A stretch of 64,000 nucleotides of DNA. Source: an uncultured Jannaschia sp. (lineage in GTDB: Bacteria; Pseudomonadota; Alphaproteobacteria; Rhodobacterales; Rhodobacteraceae). Under the pieces are notes generated by a model. It did not search any database. It was given only the letters and a program-made list of their open reading frames with translations, and had not been told where the DNA came from. A program made the translations under genes and the position numbers. Position 1 is the stretch's first letter. Each line of letters begins with the position of its first letter. Shown one piece after another: positions 20,528 to 30,683 of this stretch. The DNA lies in the NCBI RefSeq assembly GCF_947494055.1, contig NZ_CANLTR010000002.1, positions 1-64,000 of the forward strand, written 5' to 3'.

Positions 20528-20941
20528 TCAGGCGAAGGGACGGGCCTCGATCACGACGAAGGCCTGCGCCCAGGGGTGATCGTCTGTGAGCGAGACATGG
20601 ATCACCGCTTCGTGCCCGTCCGGCGTCATCCGCTCCAGCCGCTCGGCCGCCCAGCCGGTGACGGTCATGACAGGCTGCCCGGTATGGAGGTTGGTGACGG
20701 CCATGTCCTTCCAGGCGATCCCCATCCTGAGGCCCGTGCCGAGCGCCTTGGAGCAGGCCTCCTTGGCGGCCCAGCGCTTCGCGTAGGTCGCGGCCTCCCC
20801 CAACTCGCCACCCTTGCGGCTCGCCGCCTTGCGCTGCTCGCGACCGGTGAAGACGCGGTCCCGGAACCGGTCGCCGAAGCGGTCGAGCACGCCCTGGACG
20901 CGCTCGATATTCGCGAGATCCGTGCCGATGCCGAGGATCAC
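20528..20941 (-). CDS. acpS: Holo-[acyl-carrier-protein] synthase
   Basis: A 137-aa phosphopantetheinyl transferase that activates ACP. Signatures are [13 protein letters not shown] at the N-terminus with the metal-binding aspartate, and [17 protein letters not shown] with the Glu/Lys pair. The start is GTG at 20941, overlapping the pdxJ stop by 4 nt. It is the standard short AcpS type. Confidence 0.95.
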   Translation of the reverse strand: MILGIGTDLANIERVQGVLDRFGDRFRDRVFTGREQRKAASRKGGELGEAATYAKRWAAKEACSKALGTGLRMGIAWKDMAVTNLHTGQPVMTVTGWAAERLERMTPDGHEAVIHVSLTDDHPWAQAFVVIEARPFA

Positions 20942-21687
20942 GCCACCACGTCCCGCGCCAGGTCCATCCGCCGCCGCATCTCTACGATCGCACCGTCGAG
21001 GCCACGGAACACAGCCTCGCCGATCAGGAAATGCCCGATGTTGAGCTCGACGATCTGCGGGATCGCGGCCAGCGGCCCGACGGAATCGTAGGTGATCCCG
21101 TGACCGGCATGGACCTCGAGCCCCGCCTCCGCCGCCAGACGCGCGGCTTCGGTCAAGCGCGTCAGCTCGTCCGCCGCTACCTGAAGCTCGCCTGCGGCAA
21201 CGGCATCGCAATAGGTGCCGGTGTGCAGCTCGACGACCGCCGCGCCGACACGCGCCGCCGCCTCGATCTGCCGCGGGTCGGGCGCCACGAAGAGCGAAAC
21301 GCGCGCTCCCATCTCCGCCAGGGGCGCGACATAATCCGTCAGCCGGTTCGCGTCGCCCGCGACTTTGAGCCCCCCTTCCGTCGTCCGCTCCTCCCGCTTC
21401 TCGGGCACGAGACAGACGGCGTGGGGCCGCGTCGCGCGCGCGATCCGCGCCATCTCGTCGGTCGCGGCCATCTCGAAGTTCAGCGGAATGGAGACCGCCT
21501 CGCGGATCGCGGCCATGTCGGCGTCGCGGATATGGCGCCGATCCTCGCGCAGATGCGCGGTGATCCCGTCCGCGCCCGCCGCCTCCGCCGCAAGCGCGGC
21601 CCGGACCGGGTCGGGGTTGTCGCCGCCCCGCGCGTTGCGGATCGTGGCGACGTGGTCGACGTTGATGCCGAGCCTGAGCCTATCCAT
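20938..21687 (-). CDS. pdxJ: Pyridoxine 5'-phosphate synthase
   Basis: A 249-aa TIM-barrel enzyme that condenses 1-deoxyxylulose 5-phosphate with aminoacetone phosphate to pyridoxine phosphate. Conserved blocks: [17 protein letters not shown] at the N-terminus, [37 protein letters not shown] and [24 protein letters not shown] 21687 lies within the last 8 nt of the DUF2062 gene. It has the usual pdxJ-acpS pairing. Confidence 0.97.
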   Translation of the reverse strand: MDRLRLGINVDHVATIRNARGGDNPDPVRAALAAEAAGADGITAHLREDRRHIRDADMAAIREAVSIPLNFEMAATDEMARIARATRPHAVCLVPEKREERTTEGGLKVAGDANRLTDYVAPLAEMGARVSLFVAPDPRQIEAAARVGAAVVELHTGTYCDAVAAGELQVAADELTRLTEAARLAAEAGLEVHAGHGITYDSVGPLAAIPQIVELNIGHFLIGEAVFRGLDGAIVEMRRRMDLARDVVA

Positions 21688-22351
21688 TCGTGTCTCCCTC
21701 CGCTGGCGCGGCCTTCTCCGCCGCACGTTCGGCCGCCTTGCGCCGGATGTCGTCGAGCTTCTTCTTCAGCGCGCCCCGTCGCCGCCGCTGATACGCCTCG
21801 ATCAGCGGCAGGCAGATCGTGTAGGCCGCGATGCCCGTGAAGATACCCGGCACGAGACCGCCCACGAGCCACGGCAGGAACACCGTGTCGTAGAACAGAT
21901 GCGTCGCCGTCCAGTCCACCGGCGTCCCCGTAAGCGCGTACCAGCTGTTCCAGAGCAGGTCCTCCCCGGCCCCGAAGAACCGCGCGAAGATGCCCTCGTC
22001 CACCTCGGGGTTCATCCGGGTGCCCAGCATGAAATGTCCGAGATTGAGCGATACGACGGCGATCGGCACGTAGGTCAGCGGATTGCCGAAGAACGTGCCC
22101 AGAAGCGCCGCCATGACGTTGCCGCGGAAAAGCATCGCCAGCGCTGCAGCCACGAAGAAGTGCAGCCCGTAGAACGGTGTGAATGTGACGAAGACCCCGA
22201 CCATGATGCCCCGGCTGATCTTGCGCGGCGTGTCGGGCAGCCGATGTAACCGATGCGTCACGTAGATCGCGGACCGCCGCCAGCCGCCCTTCGGCCAGAT
22301 CGCCTGCCAGACGACCTGCGCGAACGGCAACCTATCTCGACGTTTGAACAA
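21680..22351 (-). CDS. DUF2062 family membrane protein
   Basis: A 223-aa protein with at least two membrane helices around [20 protein letters not shown] and [18 protein letters not shown], which is the DUF2062 core (glycine-rich GTFFGNPLT). A third hydrophobic segment (about 155-180) and a Lys/Ala/Glu-rich tail follow. The function is unknown. It lies between rsh and pdxJ, as in other Rhodobacteraceae. Confidence 0.85.
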   Translation of the reverse strand: MFKRRDRLPFAQVVWQAIWPKGGWRRSAIYVTHRLHRLPDTPRKISRGIMVGVFVTFTPFYGLHFFVAAALAMLFRGNVMAALLGTFFGNPLTYVPIAVVSLNLGHFMLGTRMNPEVDEGIFARFFGAGEDLLWNSWYALTGTPVDWTATHLFYDTVFLPWLVGGLVPGIFTGIAAYTICLPLIEAYQRRRRGALKKKLDDIRRKAAERAAEKAAPAEGDTNG

Positions 22352-22371
22352 CGTGGTCTCCCCGGGTGAGG

Positions 22372-24525
22372 TCAGGCCGTCGCGGGCTCCGGGCGGGCGG
22401 GCGCGCGGCGCGGTCCGTCCTCCCGGTGACGGCGAACCTGTGCCACGTCGCTGTCGGTATCGGCAGCCATGATGACGCCATGCAGATGTTCCCGGTCGCG
22501 GACCTCCACGTCAATCAGGAGACGGAAGAAATCAGGCTTTCGGTCGACGAAGCGCAAATCGGCGATATTGGCGTTCTGCTCCGCGATCAGCAGACAGATG
22601 CGACCCAGCACCCCCGGCGCATTGGAGATCGTCATCTCCAGCGTGACCGCGTTGCGCGGCGCGTGATGGCCCGGCTGCCATTGCAGGTCGATCCATCGGT
22701 CGGGCTGGTCGTCGAACTCGACCATGCGGGGGCAGTCGATCGCGTGCACGGTGACGCCGTAGCCCTTGTTCGTAATGCCGACGATGCGCTCGCCCGGCAC
22801 CGGCTGGCAACACGGGGCCCTGTCGAAATGGGCCTTCGGGTCGAGGCCCACGATCGCCTCTTCCGGCGACACGTCGGGCGAAGGCGGCGCCTGCGCGAGT
22901 TCGGGATAGAGGTTCGCGACGACGACGCGTGCGCTGATCTCGGAGGCGCCGATCGCGGCGAGGAGATCCTCGTCGCTACTCAATCCGAGCGATGCCGCCG
23001 CCGTCCTGAGCGCCTTGTCCGTTGCCCGCTTGCCGACCTGCGCGAAGGCCGCCCGCGCCAGTTCCCGACCGAGCCGGATATGCCCCGAACGGCGTTCGGC
23101 CTTCAACGCGCGGCGGATCGCCGACTTGGCGCGTCCCGTCGTCGCGATGTCGATCCAGCTGTCCTGCGGGGTCTGCGCCTCCGCCGTCACGATCTCGACC
23201 GACTGACCGTTCCGCAGCCGTGTCCAGAGCGGCACCCGCATCCCGTCGACCTTGGCCGCGACGGTCCGGTGGCCGATCCGCGTGTGGATGGCATAGGCGA
23301 AGTCGATGGGCGTCGCGCCCTTGGGCAGCTTGATGACGTCGCCCTTCGGCGTGAAGCAGAACACCTGATCGGTGTACATCTCGAGCTTCACCGCCTCCAT
23401 GAACTCCGCATGGTCCGAGGCTTCCTCGAAGCGCTCGGTCATCATCCGCAACCATTCGGCGGGATCGACGGCGAAGCGGTTCTCGGAGCGCACCCCGTCG
23501 CGGTAGGACCAGTGCGCGGCCACGCCCCGCTCCGCCACCTCGTGCATCTCCCGCGTGCGGATTTGAACCTCGACCCGCTTGCCGTCCCGGCCCGAGACGG
23601 TCGTGTGGATGGAACGGTAGCCGTTCGACTTGGGCTGACTGATGTAATCCTTGAACCGGCCCGGCACGCTGCGCCAGCGCTGGTGAATGACGCCGAGCGC
23701 ACGGTAGCAATCGGAGTCCTGCCCCACGACGATCCGGAAGCCGTAGACGTCGGAAAGCCGCGAGAAACCGATCTCCTTCTCCTCCATCTTCCGCCAGATG
23801 CTGAAGGGGCGTTTGGCGCGTCCCATCACGCTGGCCTCAATCCGTGTCCGGTTCAGCTCGATCTCGATGTCGTTGGTGATGCGGCGGATCACGTCGCCCG
23901 ACTCGCGCTGCAAGGTCGCGAAGCGCCGCAGGATCGAGTTGCGCGCCTCGGGATTCAGGACGGCGAAGCTCAGATCCTCGAGCTCCTCGCGCATCCACTG
24001 CATCCCCATCCGCCCGGCCAACGGCGCATAGATCTCCATCGTCTCGTGCGCCTTCTGCCCCTGTTTGTGCGGGGCCATGTGCCGGATCGTGCGCATGTTA
24101 TGCAGGCGGTCGGTCAGCTTGACGAGGATCACGCGAAGATCCTTCGACATCGCCATGAACAGCTTGCGGAAGTTCTCCGCCTGCTTGGTCTCCGAAGACG
24201 TCAGTTCGAGATTGGTGAGCTTGGTGACGCCATCGACCATCTCGGCGATCTCGTGGCCGAACCGCGCCTCGACCTCCCCGTAGGTCGAGCGCGTATCCTC
24301 GATCGTGTCGTGCAGGAGCGCGGTGACGATCGTCGCGTCGTCGAGACGCTGCTCGGTGAGGAGGCTCGCCACCTCGACGGGATGCGTGAAATAGGGCTCG
24401 CCGGATCGGCGTACCTGACCGGCATGCATCGCAGCGCCGTAGGCATAGGCCTGACGGATCAGGTTCGCATCTGTCCGGGGATTGTAGGCGCGCACCAGCG
24501 CGATCAGGTCCTCGACCTCGATCAT
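22372..24525 (-). CDS. Bifunctional (p)ppGpp synthetase/hydrolase (RelA/SpoT homologue)
   Basis: A 717-aa Rsh protein. The N-terminal HD hydrolase has TGEPYF-like H48 (FTHPVEVA) and the H72-D73 pair in ALLHDTIED, both intact, so hydrolysis should be active. The synthetase domain has RPFSIWRKMEEKEIGFS, YGFRIVV and GYRSIHTTVSG. A TGS domain (VFCFTPKGDVIKLPKGATPI) and a C-terminal ACT domain follow. It sets the stringent-response alarmone level. The gene lies 19 bp after rpoZ, whose product is the RNA polymerase subunit involved in ppGpp binding in E. coli. Confidence 0.95.
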   Translation of the reverse strand: MIEVEDLIALVRAYNPRTDANLIRQAYAYGAAMHAGQVRRSGEPYFTHPVEVASLLTEQRLDDATIVTALLHDTIEDTRSTYGEVEARFGHEIAEMVDGVTKLTNLELTSSETKQAENFRKLFMAMSKDLRVILVKLTDRLHNMRTIRHMAPHKQGQKAHETMEIYAPLAGRMGMQWMREELEDLSFAVLNPEARNSILRRFATLQRESGDVIRRITNDIEIELNRTRIEASVMGRAKRPFSIWRKMEEKEIGFSRLSDVYGFRIVVGQDSDCYRALGVIHQRWRSVPGRFKDYISQPKSNGYRSIHTTVSGRDGKRVEVQIRTREMHEVAERGVAAHWSYRDGVRSENRFAVDPAEWLRMMTERFEEASDHAEFMEAVKLEMYTDQVFCFTPKGDVIKLPKGATPIDFAYAIHTRIGHRTVAAKVDGMRVPLWTRLRNGQSVEIVTAEAQTPQDSWIDIATTGRAKSAIRRALKAERRSGHIRLGRELARAAFAQVGKRATDKALRTAAASLGLSSDEDLLAAIGASEISARVVVANLYPELAQAPPSPDVSPEEAIVGLDPKAHFDRAPCCQPVPGERIVGITNKGYGVTVHAIDCPRMVEFDDQPDRWIDLQWQPGHHAPRNAVTLEMTISNAPGVLGRICLLIAEQNANIADLRFVDRKPDFFRLLIDVEVRDREHLHGVIMAADTDSDVAQVRRHREDGPRRAPARPEPATA

Positions 24526-24544
24526 GACACGCCCGCCTCCCGCC

Positions 24545-24898
24545 TCAGGGCTGGCCCTGCGCCTCCATCAGCGCACGAAGCAGTTTCTCCTCGGACATGT
24601 CGTCCTGTGCCGGCGCATCCTTCTCGACCCCCATCAGCAGGGACATCGAATCCTCTTCCGGCTCGTCGACCTCGATCTGGGTCTGGTTGGCCTCGATCAG
24701 CCGCTCGCGCAGATCCTCGGCATTCTGCGTCTCCTCGGCGATCTCGCGCAGGGCGACGACCGCATTCTTGTCGTTGTCGCGATCCACGGAAAGCGGGCTG
24801 CCGGTCGCGATCTCGCGGGCGCGGTGCGCGGCGAGCATCACCAGTTCGAACCGGTTGGGAACCTTGTCGACGCAGTCTTCAACCGTCACGCGTGCCAT
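24545..24898 (-). CDS. rpoZ: RNA polymerase omega subunit
   Basis: A 117-aa omega subunit. It starts [20 protein letters not shown] and has [20 protein letters not shown], then [14 protein letters not shown], the conserved core. The C-terminal 45 residues are acidic and less conserved. Omega assists beta-prime folding. It is co-transcribed with the downstream rsh gene. Confidence 0.96.
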   Translation of the reverse strand: MARVTVEDCVDKVPNRFELVMLAAHRAREIATGSPLSVDRDNDKNAVVALREIAEETQNAEDLRERLIEANQTQIEVDEPEEDSMSLLMGVEKDAPAQDDMSEEKLLRALMEAQGQP

Positions 24899-24933
24899 GG
24901 GCGCACCTCATCTCGAGAGTCAGAGAGGCGTAT

Positions 24934-25536
24934 CTAGCCGTCGATTTTCCTATTGACAACCCCGCCCACCGCGCCAATGCGCCGTATTTCCCGTCGCTGC
25001 GCGGCGGGCATGTCGGCCAGCATCCGAACGACCGTCCGCCCGGTCAACGGATGACGCCATCGCGGCGCGACCTCGGCCAGCGGAACGAGGACGAAGGCCC
25101 TGTCCTGCACCCTCGGATGCGGCAGGATCAGTTCGTCCGGCGCCTCCCGCGTCTGTCGATCGGGGTCGAGTTCGATCCAGCGGGCGACCCCGGGCGGGTC
25201 CGGCCGCACGATCGCGCCCCGCCCGAGCAGGTCGAGGTCGAGGCTGCGCGCGGCCCAGCGCCGGTCCCGCCTCCGCCCGTGTCGTGCCTCGATCGCATGC
25301 AGCGATCGCAGCATTGCCGCTGGCGACAAGGGACAATGGGTCGCGAGCACCGCATTCACAAAATCGGGGCCCGCTCCTTTCGGAAAGGCGGGCGTACGAT
25401 AGAGTCGGGACATGCAGGCGACGCGGCCCGGGACCTCGTGTGCCGCTGCAACGACCAAACGGGCATTGAAGGCAACGGCATTGCTCAAGTTCGCGCCAAG
25501 CGCCACAAGATAGGGGTACGATTCGCTGGTTGCCAT
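24934..25536 (-). CDS. folK: 6-hydroxymethyl-7,8-dihydropterin pyrophosphokinase (HPPK)
   Basis: A 200-aa HPPK of folate synthesis. Signatures are YLVALGANLSN, SRLYRTPAFPKGAGPDFVNAV and the metal-binding block DRRWAARSLDLDLLG, followed by LILPHPRVQDRAFVLVPLAE. It is preceded by a divergent gene with about 107 bp between, and rpoZ follows 35 bp later. A folate gene here is typical of the clade. Confidence 0.94.
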   Translation of the reverse strand: MATSESYPYLVALGANLSNAVAFNARLVVAAAHEVPGRVACMSRLYRTPAFPKGAGPDFVNAVLATHCPLSPAAMLRSLHAIEARHGRRRDRRWAARSLDLDLLGRGAIVRPDPPGVARWIELDPDRQTREAPDELILPHPRVQDRAFVLVPLAEVAPRWRHPLTGRTVVRMLADMPAAQRREIRRIGAVGGVVNRKIDG

Positions 25537-25643
25537 TGCCTCTTGCGCTAATTCGAATATCTATATGCTGAGAAAGGGAAACCCCGACACAAATCCAGAC
25601 TTATTACGGTCGGATGGCGGTTCACCCCCAAAAGGATGGCAGA

Positions 25644-26213
25644 ATGTTTTATCGGGATGAGCGACTTGCGCTCTTTATTGACGGCGCGAATCTCTACGCT
25701 GCCGCGAAGGCGCTTTCCTTCGACATCGATTACCGGCTTCTGCGGCAGGAATTCGTCCGGCGGGGAAAGCTGCTGCGCGCATTCTACTACACGTCGCTGA
25801 TGGAGACGGAGGATTATTCACCGATCCGTCCGCTCGTCGACTGGTTGCAATACAACGGCTTCACCATGGTCACAAAGCCCGCGAAGGAATTCACCGACAG
25901 TCAGGGACGCCGGAAGATCAAGGGCAACATGGATATCGAGCTCACGGTCGACGCGCTCGACACGGCCGAGCATGTCGACCATATCGTCCTGTTTTCCGGC
26001 GACGGTGATTTCCGCCCCCTCGTCGCCGCATTGCAGCGCAAGGGCGTGCGCGTCTCGGTCTGCTCGACGCTGCGCAGCCAGCCATCGATGATCTCCGACG
26101 ACCTGCGCCGGCAAGCCGACAACTTCATCGAGCTCGACGAGCTCCGCGACGTGATCGGCCGTCCGCCCCGCGGCGCCGAGACGACGCCCGCCGCCGAGAG
26201 CGCGCAGGCCTGA
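25644..26213 (+). CDS. NYN-domain protein (LabA/DUF88 type, putative RNase)
   Basis: A 189-aa protein with the NYN fold of PIN-like nucleases. Acidic residues appear in LALFIDGANLYAAAKALSFD, KGNMDIELTVDALDTAEHVD and IVLFSGDGDFRPLVAALQ, the arrangement expected for a divalent-metal site. Family members are predicted or shown RNases; the substrate here is unknown. The start MFYRDERLALFIDG at 25644 has AAAGGA upstream. The C-terminal 20 residues are Ala/Pro-rich. It is divergent from folK and stands alone. Confidence 0.85.
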   Translation: MFYRDERLALFIDGANLYAAAKALSFDIDYRLLRQEFVRRGKLLRAFYYTSLMETEDYSPIRPLVDWLQYNGFTMVTKPAKEFTDSQGRRKIKGNMDIELTVDALDTAEHVDHIVLFSGDGDFRPLVAALQRKGVRVSVCSTLRSQPSMISDDLRRQADNFIELDELRDVIGRPPRGAETTPAAESAQA

Positions 26214-26232
26214 CCGTCCGGTCCCGCGTAGT

Positions 26233-26688
26233 CTAGCGCTTCGGCTTGAACGGCGCCATGCCCGCGCGGGCAAGCGCATCCGCGCGTTCGTTCTCCGGAT
26301 GGCCGGCATGGCCCTTCACCCATTCCCACTCGACATCGTGCCGCGCCTGCGCCGTATCGAGCCGGCGCCACAGGTCGTCGTTCTTCACCGGCTTTCGGGT
26401 CGCCGTCTTCCAGCCGTTTCGTTTCCAGCCGTGCAGCCAGGCTGTGATCCCGCCTTTCACGTAAGCGCTGTCGGTGACGATGGTGAGCTTCGACGGCCGC
26501 TCGAGCGCCTCGAGCGCGCTGATCGCGGCAAGAAGCTCCATCCGGTTGTTCGTCGTCTCCGGCGCGCCGCCCTTGAGCTCGCGCTCCTTCACGACCGCGC
26601 CGTCCTTCGACGCGACGAGCAGCGCGCCCCAGCCGCCCGGCCCCGGATTGCCCGAACAGGCCCCGTCCGTATAGGCGACAAGTTGCAT
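26233..26688 (-). CDS. rnhA: Ribonuclease HI
   Basis: A 151-aa RNase H that removes RNA from RNA-DNA hybrids. The catalytic acidic residues are visible in [20 protein letters not shown] (D), [16 protein letters not shown] (E), [19 protein letters not shown] (D) and [10 protein letters not shown] (D). The basic protrusion [17 protein letters not shown] is present, as in E. coli type RNase HI. The start overlaps the upstream DUF3429 stop by 1 nt (TGATG), so the two genes are coupled. Confidence 0.97.
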   Translation of the reverse strand: MQLVAYTDGACSGNPGPGGWGALLVASKDGAVVKERELKGGAPETTNNRMELLAAISALEALERPSKLTIVTDSAYVKGGITAWLHGWKRNGWKTATRKPVKNDDLWRRLDTAQARHDVEWEWVKGHAGHPENERADALARAGMAPFKPKR

Positions 26689-27143
26689 CAGAACGCCACC
26701 GGCAGCAGGCAGAGCACCACCCCCGCCGTCAGAAGCACCCGCAACGCCATCCACCAGGGCGGGGCGAGCCCGTGACGCCAGAACAGCCAATCGAGTCCCA
26801 GCAGCCCCACGAATCCGGCAATCAGCGCCACCGCCGCGCCGGTCGGACCGCCGCCCGTGGTGAAGAACGCCCAGAGCGCCGGCAGGACCGACAGCGCGTA
26901 ACCGCTCGCCGCCATCGTGCCTTCGGCTTTCGTCGCGAACCCCCACAGGACGCCCGACATGAAGGACAGGATCACCGCGCCGTAGAACAGCCCGATATAG
27001 GGCCCGACGAAGCGCGGTCCGACGGTGGAAAGCGTCAGGGCGGCAGCGCCGTCTGACCACATCGTTAATGCGCCCCAGAGGAAGGGCAGCAGCCCGGCCA
27101 GACCGAGGGCAAGCGGGGCGGGGGGAATGCGCGACCAGAACAT
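26688..27143 (-). CDS. DUF3429 family membrane protein
   Basis: A 151-aa protein with five predicted membrane helices. [18 protein letters not shown] and [14 protein letters not shown] match the DUF3429 core (GA.ILSFLGGI.WG). The function is unknown; the family is broadly found in proteobacteria and eukaryotes. It is upstream of rnhA in the same unit. The start [17 protein letters not shown] is the first ATG before the first helix. Confidence 0.82.
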   Translation of the reverse strand: MFWSRIPPAPLALGLAGLLPFLWGALTMWSDGAAALTLSTVGPRFVGPYIGLFYGAVILSFMSGVLWGFATKAEGTMAASGYALSVLPALWAFFTTGGGPTGAAVALIAGFVGLLGLDWLFWRHGLAPPWWMALRVLLTAGVVLCLLPVAF

Positions 27144-27387
27144 GCAGGCGACATGCCACGCGCATCGTCGGGGCGAAAGACCTGCAAGCCGGACGTGTGG
27201 CCGCATCCGTTCAGTCCGACGCGAACGGAAGGACGCTCTGCCGCCGCGCGTTTCGGTGGCAGGAGACCCCTCGGTTGCACGTTGTTTAGGCAAACCGTTG
27301 CAGAGGCTCGTGGCGGGTGATGGTCGCTTGTGGCGTGCCGGATCGCAGGCGGCCCAGTGTCTCGAAAAACCGATATGGGGGATTGAG

Positions 27388-28665
27388 ATGAAGAAAGTCA
27401 TTCTGACCGCAATTCTGGCATCCACGGCGCTTCCGGCCCTGGCCCAAGAGCAGGACTGCCCGATCAAGGTGGGCGTCCTGCATTCGCTCTCCGGCACGAT
27501 GGCAATCTCGGAGACGACGCTCAAGGACACGATGGAAATGCTCGTGTCCCAGCAGAACGAGGCGGGCGGCCTTCTCGGCTGCGACCTCGAGGCGGTGGTG
27601 GTCGATCCGGCCTCGGACTGGCCCCTCTTCGCCGAGCGCGCGCGCGAGCTTCTCACCGTGGACGAGGTCGACGTGATCTTCGGCGCCTGGACCTCCGTGA
27701 GCCGCAAGTCGGTCCTGCCCGTGCTCGAGGAGCTGAACGGCCTGATGTTCTACCCCGTTCAGTACGAGGGCGAGGAGAGCTCGAAGAACGTCTTCTACAC
27801 GGGCGCCGCGCCGAACCAGCAGGCGATCCCGGCCGTCGACTACTTCCTCGAGGAGCTCGGCGTTGAGAGGTTCGCCCTGCTCGGCACCGACTACGTCTAT
27901 CCCCGCACGACGAACCAGATCCTCGAAGCCTATCTGAAGGACAACGGCATCGCCGACGAGGATATCTTCGTGAACTACACGCCGTTCGGCCATTCCGACT
28001 GGGCCACGATCGTCGGCGACGTCGTGGAGATGTCCGAGGACGGCCGTCAGGTCGGCGTGATCTCCACGATCAACGGCGACGCGAATATCGGTTTCTACAA
28101 GGAGCTTGCCGCCGCCGACGTGAGCGCGGCGGACATCCCGGTCGTCGCCTTCTCGGTGGGCGAGGAGGAGCTGTCCGGCCTCGACACGTCGAACCTCGAA
28201 GGGCACCTCGCCGCCTGGAACTATTTCATGTCGGCCGACACGGCCGAGAACGAGGAGTTCATCGCCGGCTGGCACGCGTTCATCGGCGACGAGAGCCGCG
28301 TGACCAACGACCCGATGGAGGCGCATTACATCGGCTTCAACATGTGGGTGAATGCCGTCGAAGAGGCCGGCACCACAGATGTCGACGCCGTGCGCGAGGC
28401 GATGTGGGGCCAGGAATTTCCGAACCTGACCGGCGGCACCGCGGTGATGGGCACCAACCATCACCTTTCCAAGCCCGTCCTGATCGGAGAGATCCGCACC
28501 GACGGTCAGTTCGACATCGTCTCGGAGACCGATCCGGTCCCCGGCGACGCCTGGACCGACTACCTGCCCGACAGCGCCGTTCTCGAGGCCGACTGGCAGG
28601 AACTCGAATGCGGCATGTACAACACCGAGACCGAGACCTGCGTGCAGATCGAATCGAACTACTGA
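27388..28665 (+). CDS. urtA: Urea ABC transporter substrate-binding protein UrtA
   Basis: A 425-aa periplasmic binding protein with a signal peptide (MKKVILTAILASTALPALAQ) and the type I periplasmic fold. Blocks KVGVLHSLSGTMAISE, VVVDPASDWPLFAERARELL, FGAWTSVSRKSVLPVLEE and LFYPVQYEG-like MFYPVQYEGEE are the UrtA signature. It delivers urea to UrtBC. About 245 bp separate it from divergent DUF3429, with no gene seen there; the promoter probably lies in this gap. The operon urtABCDE follows. Nitrogen control is expected but no NtrC site was found. Confidence 0.96.
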   Translation: MKKVILTAILASTALPALAQEQDCPIKVGVLHSLSGTMAISETTLKDTMEMLVSQQNEAGGLLGCDLEAVVVDPASDWPLFAERARELLTVDEVDVIFGAWTSVSRKSVLPVLEELNGLMFYPVQYEGEESSKNVFYTGAAPNQQAIPAVDYFLEELGVERFALLGTDYVYPRTTNQILEAYLKDNGIADEDIFVNYTPFGHSDWATIVGDVVEMSEDGRQVGVISTINGDANIGFYKELAAADVSAADIPVVAFSVGEEELSGLDTSNLEGHLAAWNYFMSADTAENEEFIAGWHAFIGDESRVTNDPMEAHYIGFNMWVNAVEEAGTTDVDAVREAMWGQEFPNLTGGTAVMGTNHHLSKPVLIGEIRTDGQFDIVSETDPVPGDAWTDYLPDSAVLEADWQELECGMYNTETETCVQIESNY

Positions 28666-28679
28666 TCCGCGCAGCCTGA

Positions 28680-28714
28680 GGCGCCGGTCCGGGTCCTCCC
28701 CTCGGACCGGCGCC
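28680..28714 (+). promoter_or_regulatory. Intercistronic hairpin between urtA and urtB
   Basis: A perfect 12-bp inverted repeat, GGCGCCGGTCCG (28680-28691) and CGGACCGGCGCC (28703-28714), around an 11-nt loop with no T-tract. This type of stem after a binding-protein gene commonly protects the upstream mRNA 3' end from decay, or partly terminates, so that binding protein exceeds permease. The structure is seen; the role is inferred. Confidence 0.7.
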
Positions 28715-28745
28715 CGTATGTTCAGCTTATCCATCGGACCCGGCC

Positions 28746-30683
28746 ATGACCCTGCTACGCGCGCTTCTGCTCGGCCTCTGCCTCGCCCTGCCCGCCCAGG
28801 CGCAGGAAGGCGCGGTACAGACGCTCCTGCAGTCTCATGCTGACGATATCGCCAAGCCGTCCCGCCGCACGATCCAGCCTGTCCTCGACGACCTCGCCGC
28901 GTCCGGCCTGCCCGGCATCTTGCCGTTCCTCGAAGCCTGGGCGGACAAGGGGATCGTGCAGCGCGACGCGGACGGGCTGTTCTTCTACGGCGACCGCAAC
29001 GGCGACGCCTATGCCCTGCGCTCCGTCGAGGACGGCACCGACGCCGGTACCGCGGGTCGCCGCGAGGCCAGCGAACTGAAACCCAATGCCGGCGTCCGCA
29101 AGCTCATCGCCACCACGCTCGTCACCTTTCAGCTCAACGATCCGGACCCGGACCGCCGCCGCGCCGCGCTCGACGCGCTGTCGCGCAACCCGACACCCGA
29201 TCTGCTGGCCCCCCTCCGCGCCTCGATCGAGACCGAGGAGAACCGCGCGCTCCGTAACCGCAAGGAAGCGCTCGACCGGCTGATCTCCATCCGCTTCGGC
29301 ACCGACCCGGCGATCCGCCTCGCCGCGATCGACTGGATGTCCGACCAGGTCTCGCTGGAGGCCCGCGCCGCCCTCAACGCCGTGCTCACGACCGAAACCG
29401 TCGTGGGCGGCGCGCCCGAAGGCGCCAATGTCGCCCGCCGCCTCGAAACCGGTGAGGATTTCACCGAGGCCCAGGCGCTCGCCGTCCTCGCCCGCGCGGA
29501 GATCGTGCCCGACCGCGTCGGCCGCGGCGATCGCGACGCCGCGCTGATCGCCGCCATCGCCGACGGCGAGATCGCGGGCCGGCCCGTCGCGACACTCGAC
29601 ACCGAGGCCGCCCGCTGGGCCGCCTACGATGCGCTGGCCCGGGCCGGCGACGCGCCCCCACGTCCCCCCGAGGGCGCCGTCGCCGAACTCATCGCGGCCA
29701 ATCCGATCACCGAAATCTACGACGAGCCCGACCCGGCCATCACCGATGCCGCCCGCGCCGCCCTCGCGGAGGTGGATGCCCGCGTCGCCCGCGCGCAGGT
29801 CGCCGATCTCGGCCTCGACGCGCTGAGCCTCGCTTCGATCTACTTCCTCGCGGCCATCGGCCTCGCCATCACCTTCGGCGTCATGGGCGTCATCAACATG
29901 GCGCATGGCGAGTTCATCATGATCGGCGCCTATACCGGCTACGTCGTGCAGCGCGTCGTGCCCGACTACACCGCCTCGCTCGTCATCGCCCTGCCGCTCG
30001 CCTTCGCGGTCGCCGCCGCCGCGGGCGTCGTGCTCGAACGCCTCGTGATCCGCCACCTCGCCCACCGGCCGCTCGAGACGCTGCTCGCGACCTTCGGCAT
30101 CTCCGTCGCACTCCAGCAGATCTTCAAGAACATCTTCGGCACGCAGGCCGTCCCGCTGACCTCCCCCGACTGGCTCGCCGGCGCCTGGACGCTGAACGAC
30201 GTCGTCGGCATCAGCTACATCCGCATCGCCATCTTCATCCTCGCCGCACTCTTCCTCGCGCTGCTCGTGTGGATCCTGCGCCGCACCCGCCTCGGTCTCG
30301 AGGTCCGCGCCGTCACCCAGAATCCCGGCATGGCGGCGAGCCTCGGCATCGACCCGGACCGCGTCGGCATGGTCACCTTCGCGCTCGGCTCCGGCATCGC
30401 GGGCATCGCCGGCGTCGCCATCGGCCTCTTCGCGCAGGTCACGTCCGAGATGGGCGCGGGCTACATCGTGCAGAGCTTCATGACCGTCGTCGTCGGCGGC
30501 GTCGGCTCCGTCTTCGGCACGCTCGCGGGCGCGGGCCTGATCGGCGGGCTGCAGAAGGGGATCGAATGGCTGAACCCGTCGAACACGCTCGCGGCGCAGA
30601 CCTACATGATCCTCTTCATCATCCTCTTCATCCAGTTCCGCCCGCGCGGCATCGTCGCCCAGAAGGGACGGTTCGCCCAATGA
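28746..30683 (+). CDS. urtB: Urea ABC transporter permease UrtB
   Basis: A 645-aa permease. A signal-like N-terminus (MTLLRALLLGLCLALPAQAQ) and a soluble region of about 320 residues precede the LivH-type membrane domain of about eight helices, which starts near SLASIYFLAAIGLAITFGV. Conserved parts are GVINMAHGEFIMIGAYTGY and GVGSVFGTLAGAGLIGG. The long extra N-terminal domain is typical of UrtB. It forms the urea channel with UrtC and overlaps urtC by 4 nt. Confidence 0.96.
   Translation: MTLLRALLLGLCLALPAQAQEGAVQTLLQSHADDIAKPSRRTIQPVLDDLAASGLPGILPFLEAWADKGIVQRDADGLFFYGDRNGDAYALRSVEDGTDAGTAGRREASELKPNAGVRKLIATTLVTFQLNDPDPDRRRAALDALSRNPTPDLLAPLRASIETEENRALRNRKEALDRLISIRFGTDPAIRLAAIDWMSDQVSLEARAALNAVLTTETVVGGAPEGANVARRLETGEDFTEAQALAVLARAEIVPDRVGRGDRDAALIAAIADGEIAGRPVATLDTEAARWAAYDALARAGDAPPRPPEGAVAELIAANPITEIYDEPDPAITDAARAALAEVDARVARAQVADLGLDALSLASIYFLAAIGLAITFGVMGVINMAHGEFIMIGAYTGYVVQRVVPDYTASLVIALPLAFAVAAAAGVVLERLVIRHLAHRPLETLLATFGISVALQQIFKNIFGTQAVPLTSPDWLAGAWTLNDVVGISYIRIAIFILAALFLALLVWILRRTRLGLEVRAVTQNPGMAASLGIDPDRVGMVTFALGSGIAGIAGVAIGLFAQVTSEMGAGYIVQSFMTVVVGGVGSVFGTLAGAGLIGGLQKGIEWLNPSNTLAAQTYMILFIILFIQFRPRGIVAQKGRFAQ

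Noticed and set aside
27257..27280. Sigma54-like TGGCAGG...TTGCAC before urtA
   Set aside because: The distance between the GG and GC dinucleotides is 17 nt rather than the required 10, so it is not a -24/-12 promoter.
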